This document shows positions 1-10,047 of a DNA stretch of 64,000 nucleotides, in pieces. The translations under genes and the position numbers were made by a program. The notes under the pieces were generated by a model. The model was not told the DNA's origin. It saw only the letters and a program-made list of their open reading frames with translations, and made no database searches. This stretch comes from Gentiana macrophylla. Lineage: Eukaryota > Streptophyta > Magnoliopsida > Gentianales > Gentianaceae. Location: positions 27,288,797 through 27,352,796 of the forward strand of contig CM047813.1 of NCBI GenBank assembly GCA_026214975.1. The letters are read 5' to 3'. How positions within the stretch are numbered: position 1 is the stretch's first letter; each line of letters opens with the position of its first letter.

Positions 1-546
1 ATCCGAAATGCTTGATGAAAGCGATGATCGTGGACCATCCACCGGAAAACGATATCATCACGAAATTCACAATTGCTATCGCAAAGATCCTGCACACTTG
101 ACAAACAAGGAAATATCTCGGGACAAGGGGAATAGAACATACAGAGCACAAAATAGAATCGCTTGAGATGGAAAAATCAAGCAGGAAAGTACAGAAACAT
201 CTAAGCGTCTAAATATGGAAGTTTGATATAAGCACAAAAGTAATAATAGCTCGGATGGGAAGATCAACACTTAAACTCGGGACATCTAAGAATAAAGCCA
301 CAGAAGCTTATAATACAAATAAGGCCCAACATGTGCATACAGAAATAATGATACATGGAACATTACAAAGTAGTAGGGCTAGGTGCACTATATGAAATTA
401 TATTACAATGCAATCTACATGATATGCAATCCTAAAAATAAAATAAATAAAAATAAATTCTCCGGCTCAGCTCAGTGAGCAAGTTGGGACGACAACTCTA
501 CAAAGTGACTACGGCCCGTGCGAGAATCGAAAAATAAAAAAGCGAG

Positions 547-1039
547 GTAGTATTACGAAACCGGCGATTAACTACACTCAAGAAAAATAAAAGAAAATAG
601 AGAAACAATGCAACTAGATGATATGCAATAAATGATATGCATCTATATGATATGCAAAAATAAAAGAAAATAAAAGAAAGAAAACCACCCACTCAATTGC
701 AACACGACATGTATAAAATAATCGTCTACCAAATAATGACGAGTTACGATAAACGCAAGATCTTGTTCATTACATGCGGTGTAGACGCTTTAAGACTCAT
801 TGAAGGTGATAGCATTATGGAAACCAACGATTAGCTATACTAAACAGATATAACTCATATGGCCTAAGACGTAGCATACGAAACCGGCGTGACTACCCAT
901 ATGAATTATAAAAACAAAGGAAGCACGTAAGTCTTAAAAGCTTAAAAGATTCATCACAGCGGTATGTAGCATACGGAAACCGACATTAGCTACTAATTAA
1001 TAAGACCAGTTATAGCGTACGAGAACCGACAGTGACTAT
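547..1039. repeat. Dispersed array of five imperfect stem-loops
   Basis: Five related 25-30 bp units start near 547, 809, 871, 966 and 1011. Each has arms of the form GTAGC / GCTAC (or TATAG / CTATA) around a loop resembling ATACGGAAACCGAC. They lie in the non-coding interior of the LARD-like element. Their function is unknown. Confidence 0.6.
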
Positions 1040-1231
1040 AACATGCATAGATGAATCATGCATATAAAAATTAATCAGTTATTTAACATGGATTCGTAGA
1101 TGGAAAGATATGAATATGCAAGTTCAGAACATCTACGTAAAAACAATTAGCCACAGAAGCTCAAATTAAAGTATCCATATCAAATAAAAGCATTGAAAAT
1201 AAAATCAAGAAATTTAGAACCTGGACTGAAC

Positions 1232-1440
1232 CCCGGACGAACGTTCACTTAGCGTTCGGCTGGGCGGGCGTTCCACCTGCGTGACGCCGCTCGCTTTGAA
1301 AACCGACCGGACGGGCGTTGAAAGTATAGACGCTAAATCTGGTCCTCTAAATCGAGCAGGATTGAAAATATTTGAGCGGACGGCGTCCAATACTTCCCAA
1401 CGCTGCGTTCACTGCGGATGAAGAAGCTCGGCGGGCGTCC
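1232..1440. repeat. GC-rich block with GGACG/CGTCC-type motifs
   Basis: This GC-rich island in AT-rich DNA repeats fragments such as GGACGAACGTTC, GGGCGGGCGTTCC and GGCGGGCGTCC. They resemble the GGACGCCCGTCC palindromes in the same element's LTR. No gene is seen. By analogy with the Athila element further right it could be an internal regulatory cluster, but this is inference. Confidence 0.4.
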
Positions 1441-1773
1441 AGCGAAATGCAGCTCGTCCATACAACAAGAATGCACAGGCAGCGGAAAAACACAGCAAAA
1501 CCCTAAATACTTATGAACACAACACAAAGAACACGAGATCACAAAGCACAGCGCCTTATCAAATTAAGCACGAGGGATTAGATTAGGTTACACATAACAC
1601 AAACTTCACGTAAAAGCAGTTGAGTAAAAAACTTTTGCACATTCTTAACCTTATGGTCATCGAAACACGGCAAAATAAAAACTCTCAATCTATTCGACGC
1701 TACTTTTATTAAAAACAAAAAAACGTAACAAAATCGAAGAATTAACTCAATTAAATTCAACAAAACACCGATT

Positions 1774-1790
1774 CCCGGCAACGGCGCCAC
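1774..1790 (-). other. Primer binding site, tRNA-Asp type
   Basis: The minus strand reads TGGCGCCGTTGCCGGGA, complementary to the 3' end of plant tRNA-Asp. It lies 4 bp from the LTR edge and sets the element's orientation as minus. Confidence 0.9.
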
Positions 1791-1793
1791 TTT

Positions 1794-3800
1794 TGTTGGG
1801 GAGATTTTGCATCATTAAAACAAAAGAAAATTTATAAACCTATACTACCATGCAAAACTACCTCCTAACCGGCCGAATACCGGGTAGTTGCTAGTAAAGT
1901 TGGATAAATGCGGTATCGATCCTCGGGAAAAGGGCTATCGAATCTAATCTAATTAATCCTCTTTATTAACTAAAACCTAAACTAAAACAGAAAAAGTAAA
2001 GCGGGGCCAGAGGATTGTTAATCCAAAGCCGGAAGGATAAAAGCGATAAAAACATAAATAAAACTACATCTAGGAAAGCGGTAAATCTATCTACTTGAAC
2101 AACCATAAGCGAACCATGATCAACCTCTTCCCAACAACCATCACCTCACCGAAAGAAATAAGATAGACACATATTTATTCACTAGTTATCTTGGATTATT
2201 ATCTCATCTAAAAAGCGTTTCCTCTTCCGATTTATCACGCCATTAATTAGTTTACCTTCCGGTCTTAACTAACATCTATACGAAGCAAGATATGGACTAA
2301 GTCCTAACTAACAACATTATCCCTCAACTTCCGTTTGTTGGAATAATAATTGTTAATCTCTCTCACGATAATCTAACGAATTCATTAACTTCCGTTATCT
2401 AAATTCGATTAACATACAACCATACAAACATGAGAAAGAACAAGAACAACATAAGGAAATAAATACACGAAAAATCCTATCTTTCCGTAACGGTGATATC
2501 CCTTAATTCAATTCTAGGATAATCTTGCATCGAATTAATTCTAATTGTGGTTCTCTCAGTAAACCTAGATAATTAATCTACGAACTTCCGTTATGTATAG
2601 ATTAAAAATCCAAACTTTCCTACGGTGATCTAAACTACACCGACTTCCGTCATCACGGTAGCATCAAATCATACAATCATCTTTCGATATAAAATTGCAC
2701 GATACAAATAAACATAGGAGAAGAAACAATTTAAATAAAAACTTACAAAATAATCCCAGAAAAAAGAAATCAAGTGGCTGCAGAAAATTAGCTTCACAAA
2801 GCATCATCCATGGCTGCACAACACTTGAGCAAGAAGAAAGAAGGAAAAAGAAAACAAACTAACTACCTAATCTAACTAACCTCCGGCCGACCAAGCATGG
2901 AGCTTGGCGGCGGGCTGCTCTCACTCGACTTTAGGGTATAAGGAAGAAGCTGCTGCGTATGAATTATAATTAGGGTTGGGGCTGCTGCTGTTTTTATAGA
3001 ATTTTGAGTCGGCTGCTCACAGTAACCGTGGCCGGACGCCCGTCCATAATGTCGGACGCCCGTCCAGCTCTCTGGAACAGATTCTGAACTTGTAACGCTC
3101 ATATCTCGGGCCTCGTAAGTCAGAATGGAGTGATTCAAAATCCTGTAGAATCCTCTCTTCAAGCCCTACAACTCTTCTCTTGAGGTCCAGAGTCAAATAG
3201 GTTGTTATCATATCAAGAACTGCGTTGGAAGTTCAGCGCTACCCGGAATCCTGGTTTTCTTCCTCTGTACGCTCGTCCACAAGGTCGGACGCTCGTTTGC
3301 TTCTACGGACGGAGGATAGGCGCTCGTTCATCATGCGTCTGAACTCTACGATCCAATTCAAACTTACGACGCCGGGTTCAATATAGTGGGCGCCCGTCCA
3401 TTCCTGGGACGGGACATGGGATGAACGTCCAAATTTTTGCTGAAACCGATTTCTTGATAATTATCTTATTTCTTCCATCTTTATCTTCTTTACCTCATCT
3501 CTATCTCTTCAAGATTACTTCAAACAACTTCAACTTCGATTTTAACTCTTCCAACTCCTTTTCCAAGTCGAAAATATGTATCTACACACATCGAAAACAT
3601 ACCAAAACGTAACACGATTCCAAAATAATATAAAATCACCAAATAAACATTTAAATTGATATGTTTTCATATTTAATCATTAAAAAACTCATTTACTCAA
3701 TTAATCAATTATAATCCCGATTTCTATGAAAATAACACGTATATGGGGAATATTGATATACAAAATATATGTGAAAATCGCTACAATTTAGCCCTAAACA
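1794..3800 (-). repeat. 5' LTR of the LARD-like element (about 2.0 kb)
   Basis: The plus strand begins TGTTGGGG and ends CCTAAACA, giving short inverted TGTT..AACA termini. The right edge was set at 3800 because the host Reina LTR resumes at 3801: the 125 bp from 3801 to 3925 match 24365-24489 with only three visible differences. The flanking 5 bp, GTATA, is the start of the host TATA box; the partner TSD lies off the window. No coding capacity is seen. Confidence 0.8.
2991..3065 (-). promoter_or_regulatory. Putative LTR promoter: paired palindromes plus TATA box
   Basis: Two copies of GGACGCCCGTCC (3034-3045 and 3054-3065) lie 20 bp apart. Reading on the minus strand they are followed, about 34 bp on, by a TATA-like TCTATAAAAA (3000-2991). 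Degenerate related motifs continue at 3265-3420. Promoter function is inferred from position and from the same layout in the Athila LTRs of this window. Confidence 0.55.
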
Positions 3801-3925
3801 GTATATAAGAGCAATAACTTGTAAAGAACAGATTTATGCTATGAGATATCAATAAAACTACTCTTTTCCTGCTTCTATATTTCTCCTATTTCCTTTCTTC
3901 TCCTTTTCTAGTTCATTATCTAACA
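3801..3925 (+). repeat. Reina-type 5' LTR, downstream fragment
   Basis: This matches the last 125 bp of the 3' LTR (24365-24489) with three visible substitutions and starts inside the TATA box. The upstream part was displaced by the LARD-like insertion and is outside the window. It ends TCTAACA just before the primer site. Confidence 0.88.
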
Positions 3926-3927
3926 AG

Positions 3928-3940
3928 TGGTATCAGAGAC
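3928..3940 (+). other. Primer binding site, initiator tRNA-Met type
   Basis: TGGTATCAGAGAC follows the LTR end by 2 bp and matches the plant initiator-Met primer site TGGTATCAGAGC with one change. This is the usual primer of chromoviruses. Confidence 0.9.
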
Positions 3941-3954
3941 ATCGATTCTCTACC

Positions 3955-4990
3955 ATGGCTGATACTCGATTAAAATCTGTTGACGAGCAAACGAAGAAAA
4001 ACACCAAAGATATTGAAGAACTAAGCAAGCTGGTGCTGGAAGTCAAGCAGAATTCAGAGAAACTAGTGCTGGAGGTCAAGTAGAATTCAGAGGAGCAATT
4101 TATTTTCATGAAAGAGCAGTTTGCCACCATTGTTGCGGCCATGAACAACAAAACAGTACCTGTTCTATCAGAGCTTGAAGTGAGAACCGACCATGCACCT
4201 ATTCACCAAGGAATACTAGGTCCTCCTCCGTCTGAATCAAGGTATGACCCCAATATCAAGCGCCCTAAGTTCAATTTTCCTGTGTTTAAGGGGGATAATC
4301 CCAGGGCTTGGGTGAGGAAATGTGAGCGTTATTTCTTTTTCCATTCCATTAAGAAAGATGAGAAGGTTATGTTGGCTGAAATGCATCTAGATGAACAGGC
4401 AGAGCTGTGGTACAGTAGTTGGAAGGCTAATAAGAGAATTGTAAATTGGAAAATCTTCTGTAATGAGGTGTGTAGACGATTTGCTAACCAGACTTATGAC
4501 GATGTTGTTGACGAATTTCATAAATTGAGACAAACCAGTACAGTGGATGCATACCAGGCAAAGTTTGAGGAGTTAAAATCTATGGTCGCTATTAGAAATC
4601 CTGGATTAGATGAGGCATATTTTGTAGCAAGTTTCATTGGTGGATAGAAGAAGGGCATCAGGTCCATTGTGAGAGTAATAAGCCAATAGATCTTTCTGCT
4701 GCATTGGAATACGCCAGGGCCCAGGGAGATGTGTTGGATTCCTTAAGTCCTGTACCCTAAACAATTCCCAGAACAAGTATATTCCAGAAATCTGCTCCAA
4801 TTACTGCTAAGTCAATAGAAAAAGGAAAGGAAACCACCAAGTACATTACCCCTGCTGAGTTACAGGATAGGAGGACCAAGGGCCTGTGTTTCAAGTGCAA
4901 TGAAAAGTGCTCTCCTGGCCATCAATGTAAATCCAGACAGTTCAACTTCATATTAGTCAATGATGATGAGGAAGAGGCCACTTGTGAAAA
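3955..4990 (+). pseudogene. Reina-type gag (nucleocapsid polyprotein), degenerate
   Basis: Gag forms the particle and binds element RNA. The likely ATG is 3955 (MADTRLKSVDEQ). The frame has a TAG at 4081, reopens with the retrotransposon gag domain (motifs NPRAWVRKCERYF, AELWYSSW) and stops again at 4645. After a frameshift it continues to a zinc knuckle, CFKCNEKCSPGHQC, near 4887-4930. A helical stretch with a repeated KLVLEVKQNSE-like unit lies near the N-terminus. It leads directly into protease. Confidence 0.85.
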
Positions 4991-5021
4991 AGAGCATGAA
5001 TCTCTTAGGAGTAATGAAGAG

Positions 5022-5504
5022 TTGGATGAGACCTCACAGCTATCATTTAGTACTATGGCGGGGCAATTAAGTTCTAATACCATAAGAATCCAAGGACTGT
5101 TAAAAAAGAGGCAGATCAATATCCTTATTGATAGTGGCAGCTCCAATACATTTTTAGATCAAAAGTTAGCCAAGGAACTGCAATGCATCATAGAAGCTAC
5201 TATGACAATGGGGGTGACTGTGGCAGATGGAAATAAGATGGTGAGTGACAGTATATGTCCAAATTTACCATGGACCATGCAGGGCATCAGGTTCACACAT
5301 GATGTTAGGCTCCTGAAGCTGGGTGGTTGTGACATGGTTTTGGGGAATGATTGGATGAAGAAGTACAGTCCAATGGTCTTTGATTTTAACAAAATGGAGC
5401 TGTCATTTCAGAAAGAAGGAAATCATGTGGTCCTCAAAAGTCATAAAGGAAGTGCACAGCTAAAATGCATAAGTAGCAAGGGACTGGCCAAAAGTTTTAG
5501 ATAG
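5022..5504 (+). pseudogene. Reina-type retropepsin (aspartic protease) domain
   Basis: The catalytic motif DSGSSNTF (codons from 5130) and downstream GCDMVLGNDWM are typical of Ty3/gypsy retropepsins, which cut the polyprotein. The frame ends at a TAG at 5502 but the same frame continues into RT, so the stop looks like a single point mutation in a gag-pro-pol reading frame. Confidence 0.88.
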
Positions 5505-6461
5505 GGGACCAGTGGAGTTATGGCTTGCATTAATTTCATTCAAAGTGATTCAGAGCTATATTCAACAGAGACTGTGGATCCAAGAGTTCAATCCCTATTA
5601 GATCAGTATACTGATGTGTTTGTGGCTCCTACAACCTTGCCACCTCCTAGAGATCTGGTACATAATGTAATTCTGAAGGATGGTACTGATCCTTTCAAAC
5701 TTAGACCATACAAGTATGGCCACCATCAAAAACAAGAAATTGAGGAGCAGATTGAGCAGATGTTGAGCCAAGGGTTGATACAACCAAGCCACAGCCCTTT
5801 TGCATCACCCATCCTGTTAGTCAAAAAGAAGGATGGCACTTGGCGGTTATGCGTGGACTACATGAAGCTAAATGAACTTACTATCAAGGATAGATACCCT
5901 ATCCCCATTATTGATGAACTTTTGGATGAACTTGGAAGAGCTAGGTATTTCACCAAGATTGATCTAAGGGCTGGATTCCATCAGATCAGAATGCACCCTG
6001 ATGCTGTACCAAAAACAGCTTTTGTTACACACCATGGACACTATGAGTATACAGTCATGCCATTTGGGCTCACAAATGCCCCTGCTACATTCCAGAAAGC
6101 TATGAATGAATTACTTAAGCCCTATTTGAGGAAGTTCGTATTGGTTTCCTTTGATGATATCCTCATTTACAGCCCAGATTTACAGTCACACATCCAACAC
6201 TTGGGAGCTGTTTTAGAATTGCTCAGAAAACAAAAGTTCTATGCCAAGTTGAGTAAATGCAGTTTTGCCCATGATCAAGTGGAGTATCTAGGTCATATTA
6301 TACAACAATGGAAAGTAAGACCTGATCCTAACAAAATTCAGAGCATGCAGCAGTGGCCATTACCCACCAATATCACTGAGTTGAGGGGATTCCTTGGTTT
6401 GACAGGATTCTATAGAAGGTTTATCCCACACTATGGCATTATAGCTAAGCCCCCTTACTGA
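5505..6461 (+). pseudogene. Reina-type reverse transcriptase domain
   Basis: The RT domain copies element RNA to DNA. Recognisable blocks in order are LVKKKDGTWRLCVDY, YPIPIIDELLDEL, FTKIDLRAGFHQIR, YTVMPFGLTNAPATFQ and the catalytic block VSFDDILIYS (about 6147-6170; usual form xFDDILVYS), then LRGFLGLTGFYRRFI. A frameshift in a C run near 6452 ends the frame at 6459; RNase H resumes in another frame. All catalytic aspartates are present. Confidence 0.9.
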
Positions 6462-6474
6462 TCTCTTAAAAAAG

Positions 6475-6975
6475 GACAACTTTCATTGGGATGAGATGAG
6501 CACTAAAGCATTTCAGCAACTTAAACAGGCCATGTGTGAAGCACCATTGCTAGTTCTGCCAAATTTTACCATACCATTTGTAGTGGAAACAGATGCCTGC
6601 TGCAATGGTTTGGGTGCTGTACTCCAGCAGCAAGGTAGGCCTATCTCCTACCTCAGTAGGGCCTTCAATACCAAGGAAATGGGGCTGTCAATCTATGAGA
6701 AGGAACTACTAGCAGTTATCATGGCTGTGAACAGGTGGAAACATTATCTACAGGGCAGTCAGTTCATCATTAAAACTGACCAACAGTCACTGAAGTATTT
6801 GTTGGAACAAAAGGTTACCACAGCCTTGCAGCATAAGGGGATTACTAAACTCCTTGACCTGGACTTCAAAATAGAGTATAAAAAAGGAAAGGAAAATGTT
6901 GTGGCAGATGCCCTGTCCAGACAGCCAGTCCAACAAGGAGTTTCCATGGCCATTACATATGTGGTACCTACTTAG
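6475..6975 (+). pseudogene. Reina-type RNase H domain
   Basis: The RNase H degrades the RNA strand during reverse transcription. Visible motifs are VVETDACCNGLGAVLQQ (first catalytic Asp), YEKELLAVIMAV (Glu), IIKTDQQSLKYL (Asp) and ENVVADALSRQ at the C-terminus. The frame is shifted relative to RT and runs to a TAG at 6973, beyond which the same frame continues into the integrase leader. Confidence 0.88.
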
Positions 6976-7795
6976 CTACAAAGAATTGTTCAGAGTTATG
7001 AGGGGGACAATGAGGCTCAATACTGGATTGGTTGTGTACTTATGGACCCTACTAACACACCAGATTACACACTCTACCAGGGACTTCTGAAACATAAGGG
7101 CAAAATCATTGTGGGATCCAATGGGACACTCAGACAGGAGATCATGTCCCAGCTGCATGATAGTCCCCTAGGAGGCATTCTGGCATCAGGGCATGCCTTC
7201 AAAGGATTTCATCCATTTTCTATTGGCCAAGCATGAGGAAGGATGTTAGAAGTCTCATACAGAGCTGCATAGTCTGCCAGCAGTGCAAAAGTGTTCATGA
7301 GCACCCCCAAGGCCTTCTCCAACCCCTCCCCATCCCAGACCAGGCATGGCAGCATATTAGCATGGACTTTGTAGAGGGCCTCCCAAACTCTGATGGGAAT
7401 GAGGTTATCATGGTTATAGTGGACAAGTTTACAAAATGGGGACATTTTGTTGCTATGGGGAAGGGATACACAGCTGAGACAGTGGCAGAGTCCTTTTTCC
7501 ACCACATCTACAGGCTCCATGGGTTACCCTCTACTATTGTTAGTGACAGGGACAGTGTCTTTACCAGTGAGTTCTGGAAAAACTTGTTTCAATTGGCTGG
7601 AGTGAAGCTTGCATTGAGTTCAGCTTACCATCCTCAAACTGATGGTCAGACTGAAAGAGTAAATCAGTGCCTTGAGATGTATCTAAGATGTATGTGTTTT
7701 CAAAAGCCAAAACAATGGACAAGGTGGCTTACACTTGCAGAGTACTGGTACAATACTAGCCACCACACATCACTGCAAACATCACCCTTTGAGGC
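6976..7795 (+). pseudogene. Reina-type integrase, first part (zinc finger and DDE core)
   Basis: Integrase inserts the DNA copy. The N-terminal HHCC zinc finger is damaged by a frameshift near 7170-7230 (SCIVCQQCK remains at about 7262). The catalytic core has HISMDFVEGLP (first Asp), VSDRDSVFTSEFW (second Asp) and YHPQTDGQTERVNQ (Glu). The frame is cut at 7795, inside the block TSPFEALYGYKP that is conserved in gypsy integrases, by the Athila insertion; it continues at 23609 with no other loss. Confidence 0.9.
7791..7795. other. Left target-site duplication of the Athila element
   Basis: GAGGC, identical to 23604-23608. The two copies bracket TG..CA LTR ends. Confidence 0.92.
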
Positions 7796-8348
7796 TGATG
7801 TATAACATTTGTATGATAAAAATTACGATATATTATATATTTTATCGACTCTTTCTATATAAAATATAAGAAATTATAACGATAATCTTATGAAATATTG
7901 ATAGTTATGAATACAACTAATTAATATAAAAATCTAGTAAAAGTAATAAAAAGTTATAAATTTTGTACCGGTTTAGTAACCGGAGTGTCGTGTCAGATTT
8001 ACGTGGGTATTTTTGGTATTTTATTGCAGATTTTAAGACCCCGAGTGACGACACTTTTTGAAGTCAATTCATATCTTTTGAAGGAAGTAAGGAAGTGTCA
8101 TAAGTTTAAAAGTTCAAGTGGATCAACGGTTCGTGATACTATTATCGAGATATATATTCGATGAACGAATGGCCCATCAAAAATGCATTTTCCGAAGAAG
8201 AGTCCTTCATGAAAGTTTTAGATCTTTCAAAGAGCTTTCAAACTCTTCTTGAATCATGTCAATTGGAGATCTACAACTCAAGATATGATTTTATCAAGTT
8301 TCAGCTAAAAATTGGAAAAATTACACACGGATCAATCCGACATCACCT

Positions 8349-8477
8349 CGGATCGATCCGGATTATCAAATAATGTGAAGTAATGATGATTAGCACATGG
8401 TTCTGTAGAAAATAAGCAAGTGATAATGTTTTTTATTCCCGGATCGATCCGGCCAGGAAAAATCTGCCTATAAATGG
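8349..8477 (+). promoter_or_regulatory. Athila LTR promoter: palindromes and TATA box
   Basis: Palindromes at 8349-8361 and 8439-8452 (core GGATCGATCC; a degenerate one at 8330) precede CTATAAATGG at about 8468-8477. The 3' LTR repeats this at 22162-22174, 22252-22265 and 22281-22290. Promoter function is inferred. Confidence 0.65.
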
Positions 8478-9489
8478 ACATTTTATGCAGACTGTAAAAG
8501 GGGTACCAATATATTTTCTAAACCTCTTTTCTTAGTAGTATGTATGTATATAGGCCTTATGCCATAAATAATGTAGTAATAGTAGCATCGTTGTAATGCT
8601 CGGTAAATTATCGGAAGATCAATGTTGTTGAAGTCGTTGTAATGTCCGGAAGAATACGACCTCTGAATCAGCAGTTGTAATCGGGTAATTTTCTAAAGTA
8701 TTTATGTTTGTTGTTTTTATCTTTTTAATCGTTATAATGTTATTAGGCTAAATCTAATAACTAGCCAAGGATATGTAATCGTATTATTTCGATCTTTTCG
8801 GTAAATGAATGTTATCTAAGTAAAATTGACAAAAATTGAGTTAATTGAATCTTTTTCTATTTTGCAACGTATTGATAATATTCATATTGAAGTAATTAAT
8901 CAAGATGAATCGCAACATATAACCTAACGATGAACCGATCGAGAGAAGTTAGGATATGAGATAAATAATAGAAAAACCGGAGGTAAAATTGGCGTCTTGG
9001 CGTGACAACGGAATCCTATTTCCTACCGAAGCGATTTGTCTTGGGAAAGATGAATTTTATTAAAATTTGTGCTCAAGATCGTAATAATTTTAAAATCAAC
9101 AGTTTAATTGAAACTAACACCGGAAAGTTGAATCGATCCGCCTGACAACCGGAGCCTTTTGAATAACATCGGCCGTCTGACAAATGGAGCAACCTCTTTC
9201 ATCCGGGGTAGATTTGTACTCGGTACCTGTTCAGACTAACTGAGATTAGCATGGGGCAGTTGTGGAGATTGAACTGATGACAATTTGACATATGACAATT
9301 TCATACGCTCGTGTGAGGATGAATTGTTAACCTCAGGAGTGCACCGTTTCATTTACTCAATTGGACCTAATAAAAGGAAGATCGAGCACATCCGTTAAAC
9401 CGAAAAGATTGAATAATTCAATTATATATATCTTGGCTAGATCTATAATAATTATTAGTATTTAATATATTGGTATCTATATATTGGTA

Positions 9490-9490
<1 letters not shown>

Positions 9491-9564
<74 letters not shown>
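9491..9564. repeat. TA microsatellite in the 5' LTR
   Basis: About 37 TA units. The 3' LTR has only about 24 bp at 23301-23324, so the array changed length after insertion. Confidence 0.95.
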
Positions 9565-9567
<3 letters not shown>

Positions 9568-9851
9568 ACTAATTATGTAATACTATATATATATATATGT
9601 ATTTATATATATAATAATAGTTTAGTTGTGATTTATGAAATTATTTTCTGTTTTTTATAGTAACGACTCGTATGATAAAACCTGCGATTTAGATCGAGAT
9701 AATAATAGCTGTTTGGTGTTTAACCACACTTAAAAGAATTACCACGTTTCCCTGAGGATTCGACACCTGACTCACCATACTAGCACTATGATTTGACCCG
9801 GTACACTGCCGGTAAGGATTGTATAGCACTAGAAAACGTCCGTCAGCTTTC

Positions 9852-9870
9852 TGGCGCCGTTGCCGGGGAA
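9852..9870 (+). other. Primer binding site, tRNA-Asp type
   Basis: TGGCGCCGTTGCCGGGGAA begins 6 bp after the LTR end and is complementary to the tRNA-Asp 3' end, the standard Athila primer. Confidence 0.95.
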
Positions 9871-10047
9871 CACGTCGCTAATTTTTCTTTGTGTCTATGG
9901 TTACTACTTGTATCAGCTCAAAATTTTCGAGGATAAGTCAACACTTTTTCTTATCTCATTTCTATTTTATTTTTCATTGGTATCTACTTTCCTTTAGTTA
10001 CCAATTTTCTTCTTTTACAAAAGTCAAGTATTTTCTATTTTCGTTAG

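Larger units (their letters stand above)
1..3800 (-). mobile_element. Partial non-coding LTR retrotransposon (LARD-like), minus strand
   Basis: This is the 5' portion, read on the minus strand, of an LTR element that runs off the left edge. It has an LTR with TGTT..AACA ends (1794-3800), a tRNA-Asp primer site next to it (about 1774-1790) and at least 1.77 kb of internal DNA. An Athila element would have gag here, but only short unrelated ORFs of up to 70 codons are seen, so it looks like a large retrotransposon derivative mobilised by another element's proteins. It sits in the 5' LTR of the Reina-type element to its right, at the TATA box. Its second LTR and left target-site copy lie outside the window. 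Confidence 0.8.
7796..9845 (+). repeat. Athila 5' LTR (2.05 kb)
   Basis: It starts TGATGTATAAC and ends CGTCCGTCA, and is repeated at 21610-23603. It contains two GGATCGATCC palindromes, a TATA box, one inverted copy of the roughly 175-bp U3 unit shared by the Athila LTRs here, and a 74-bp TA array at 9491-9564. The 5' and 3' copies differ mostly by short indels. Confidence 0.92.

Noticed and set aside
547..1039. CRISPR-like array
   Set aside because: The units are imperfect and irregularly spaced, and lie in a plant retroelement.
3781..3790. LTR end at CTACA (3785) with TSD ATTTA
   Set aside because: Similarity to the Reina 3' LTR begins only at 3801, and CCTAAACA at 3800 gives better inverted ends with TGTTGGGG.
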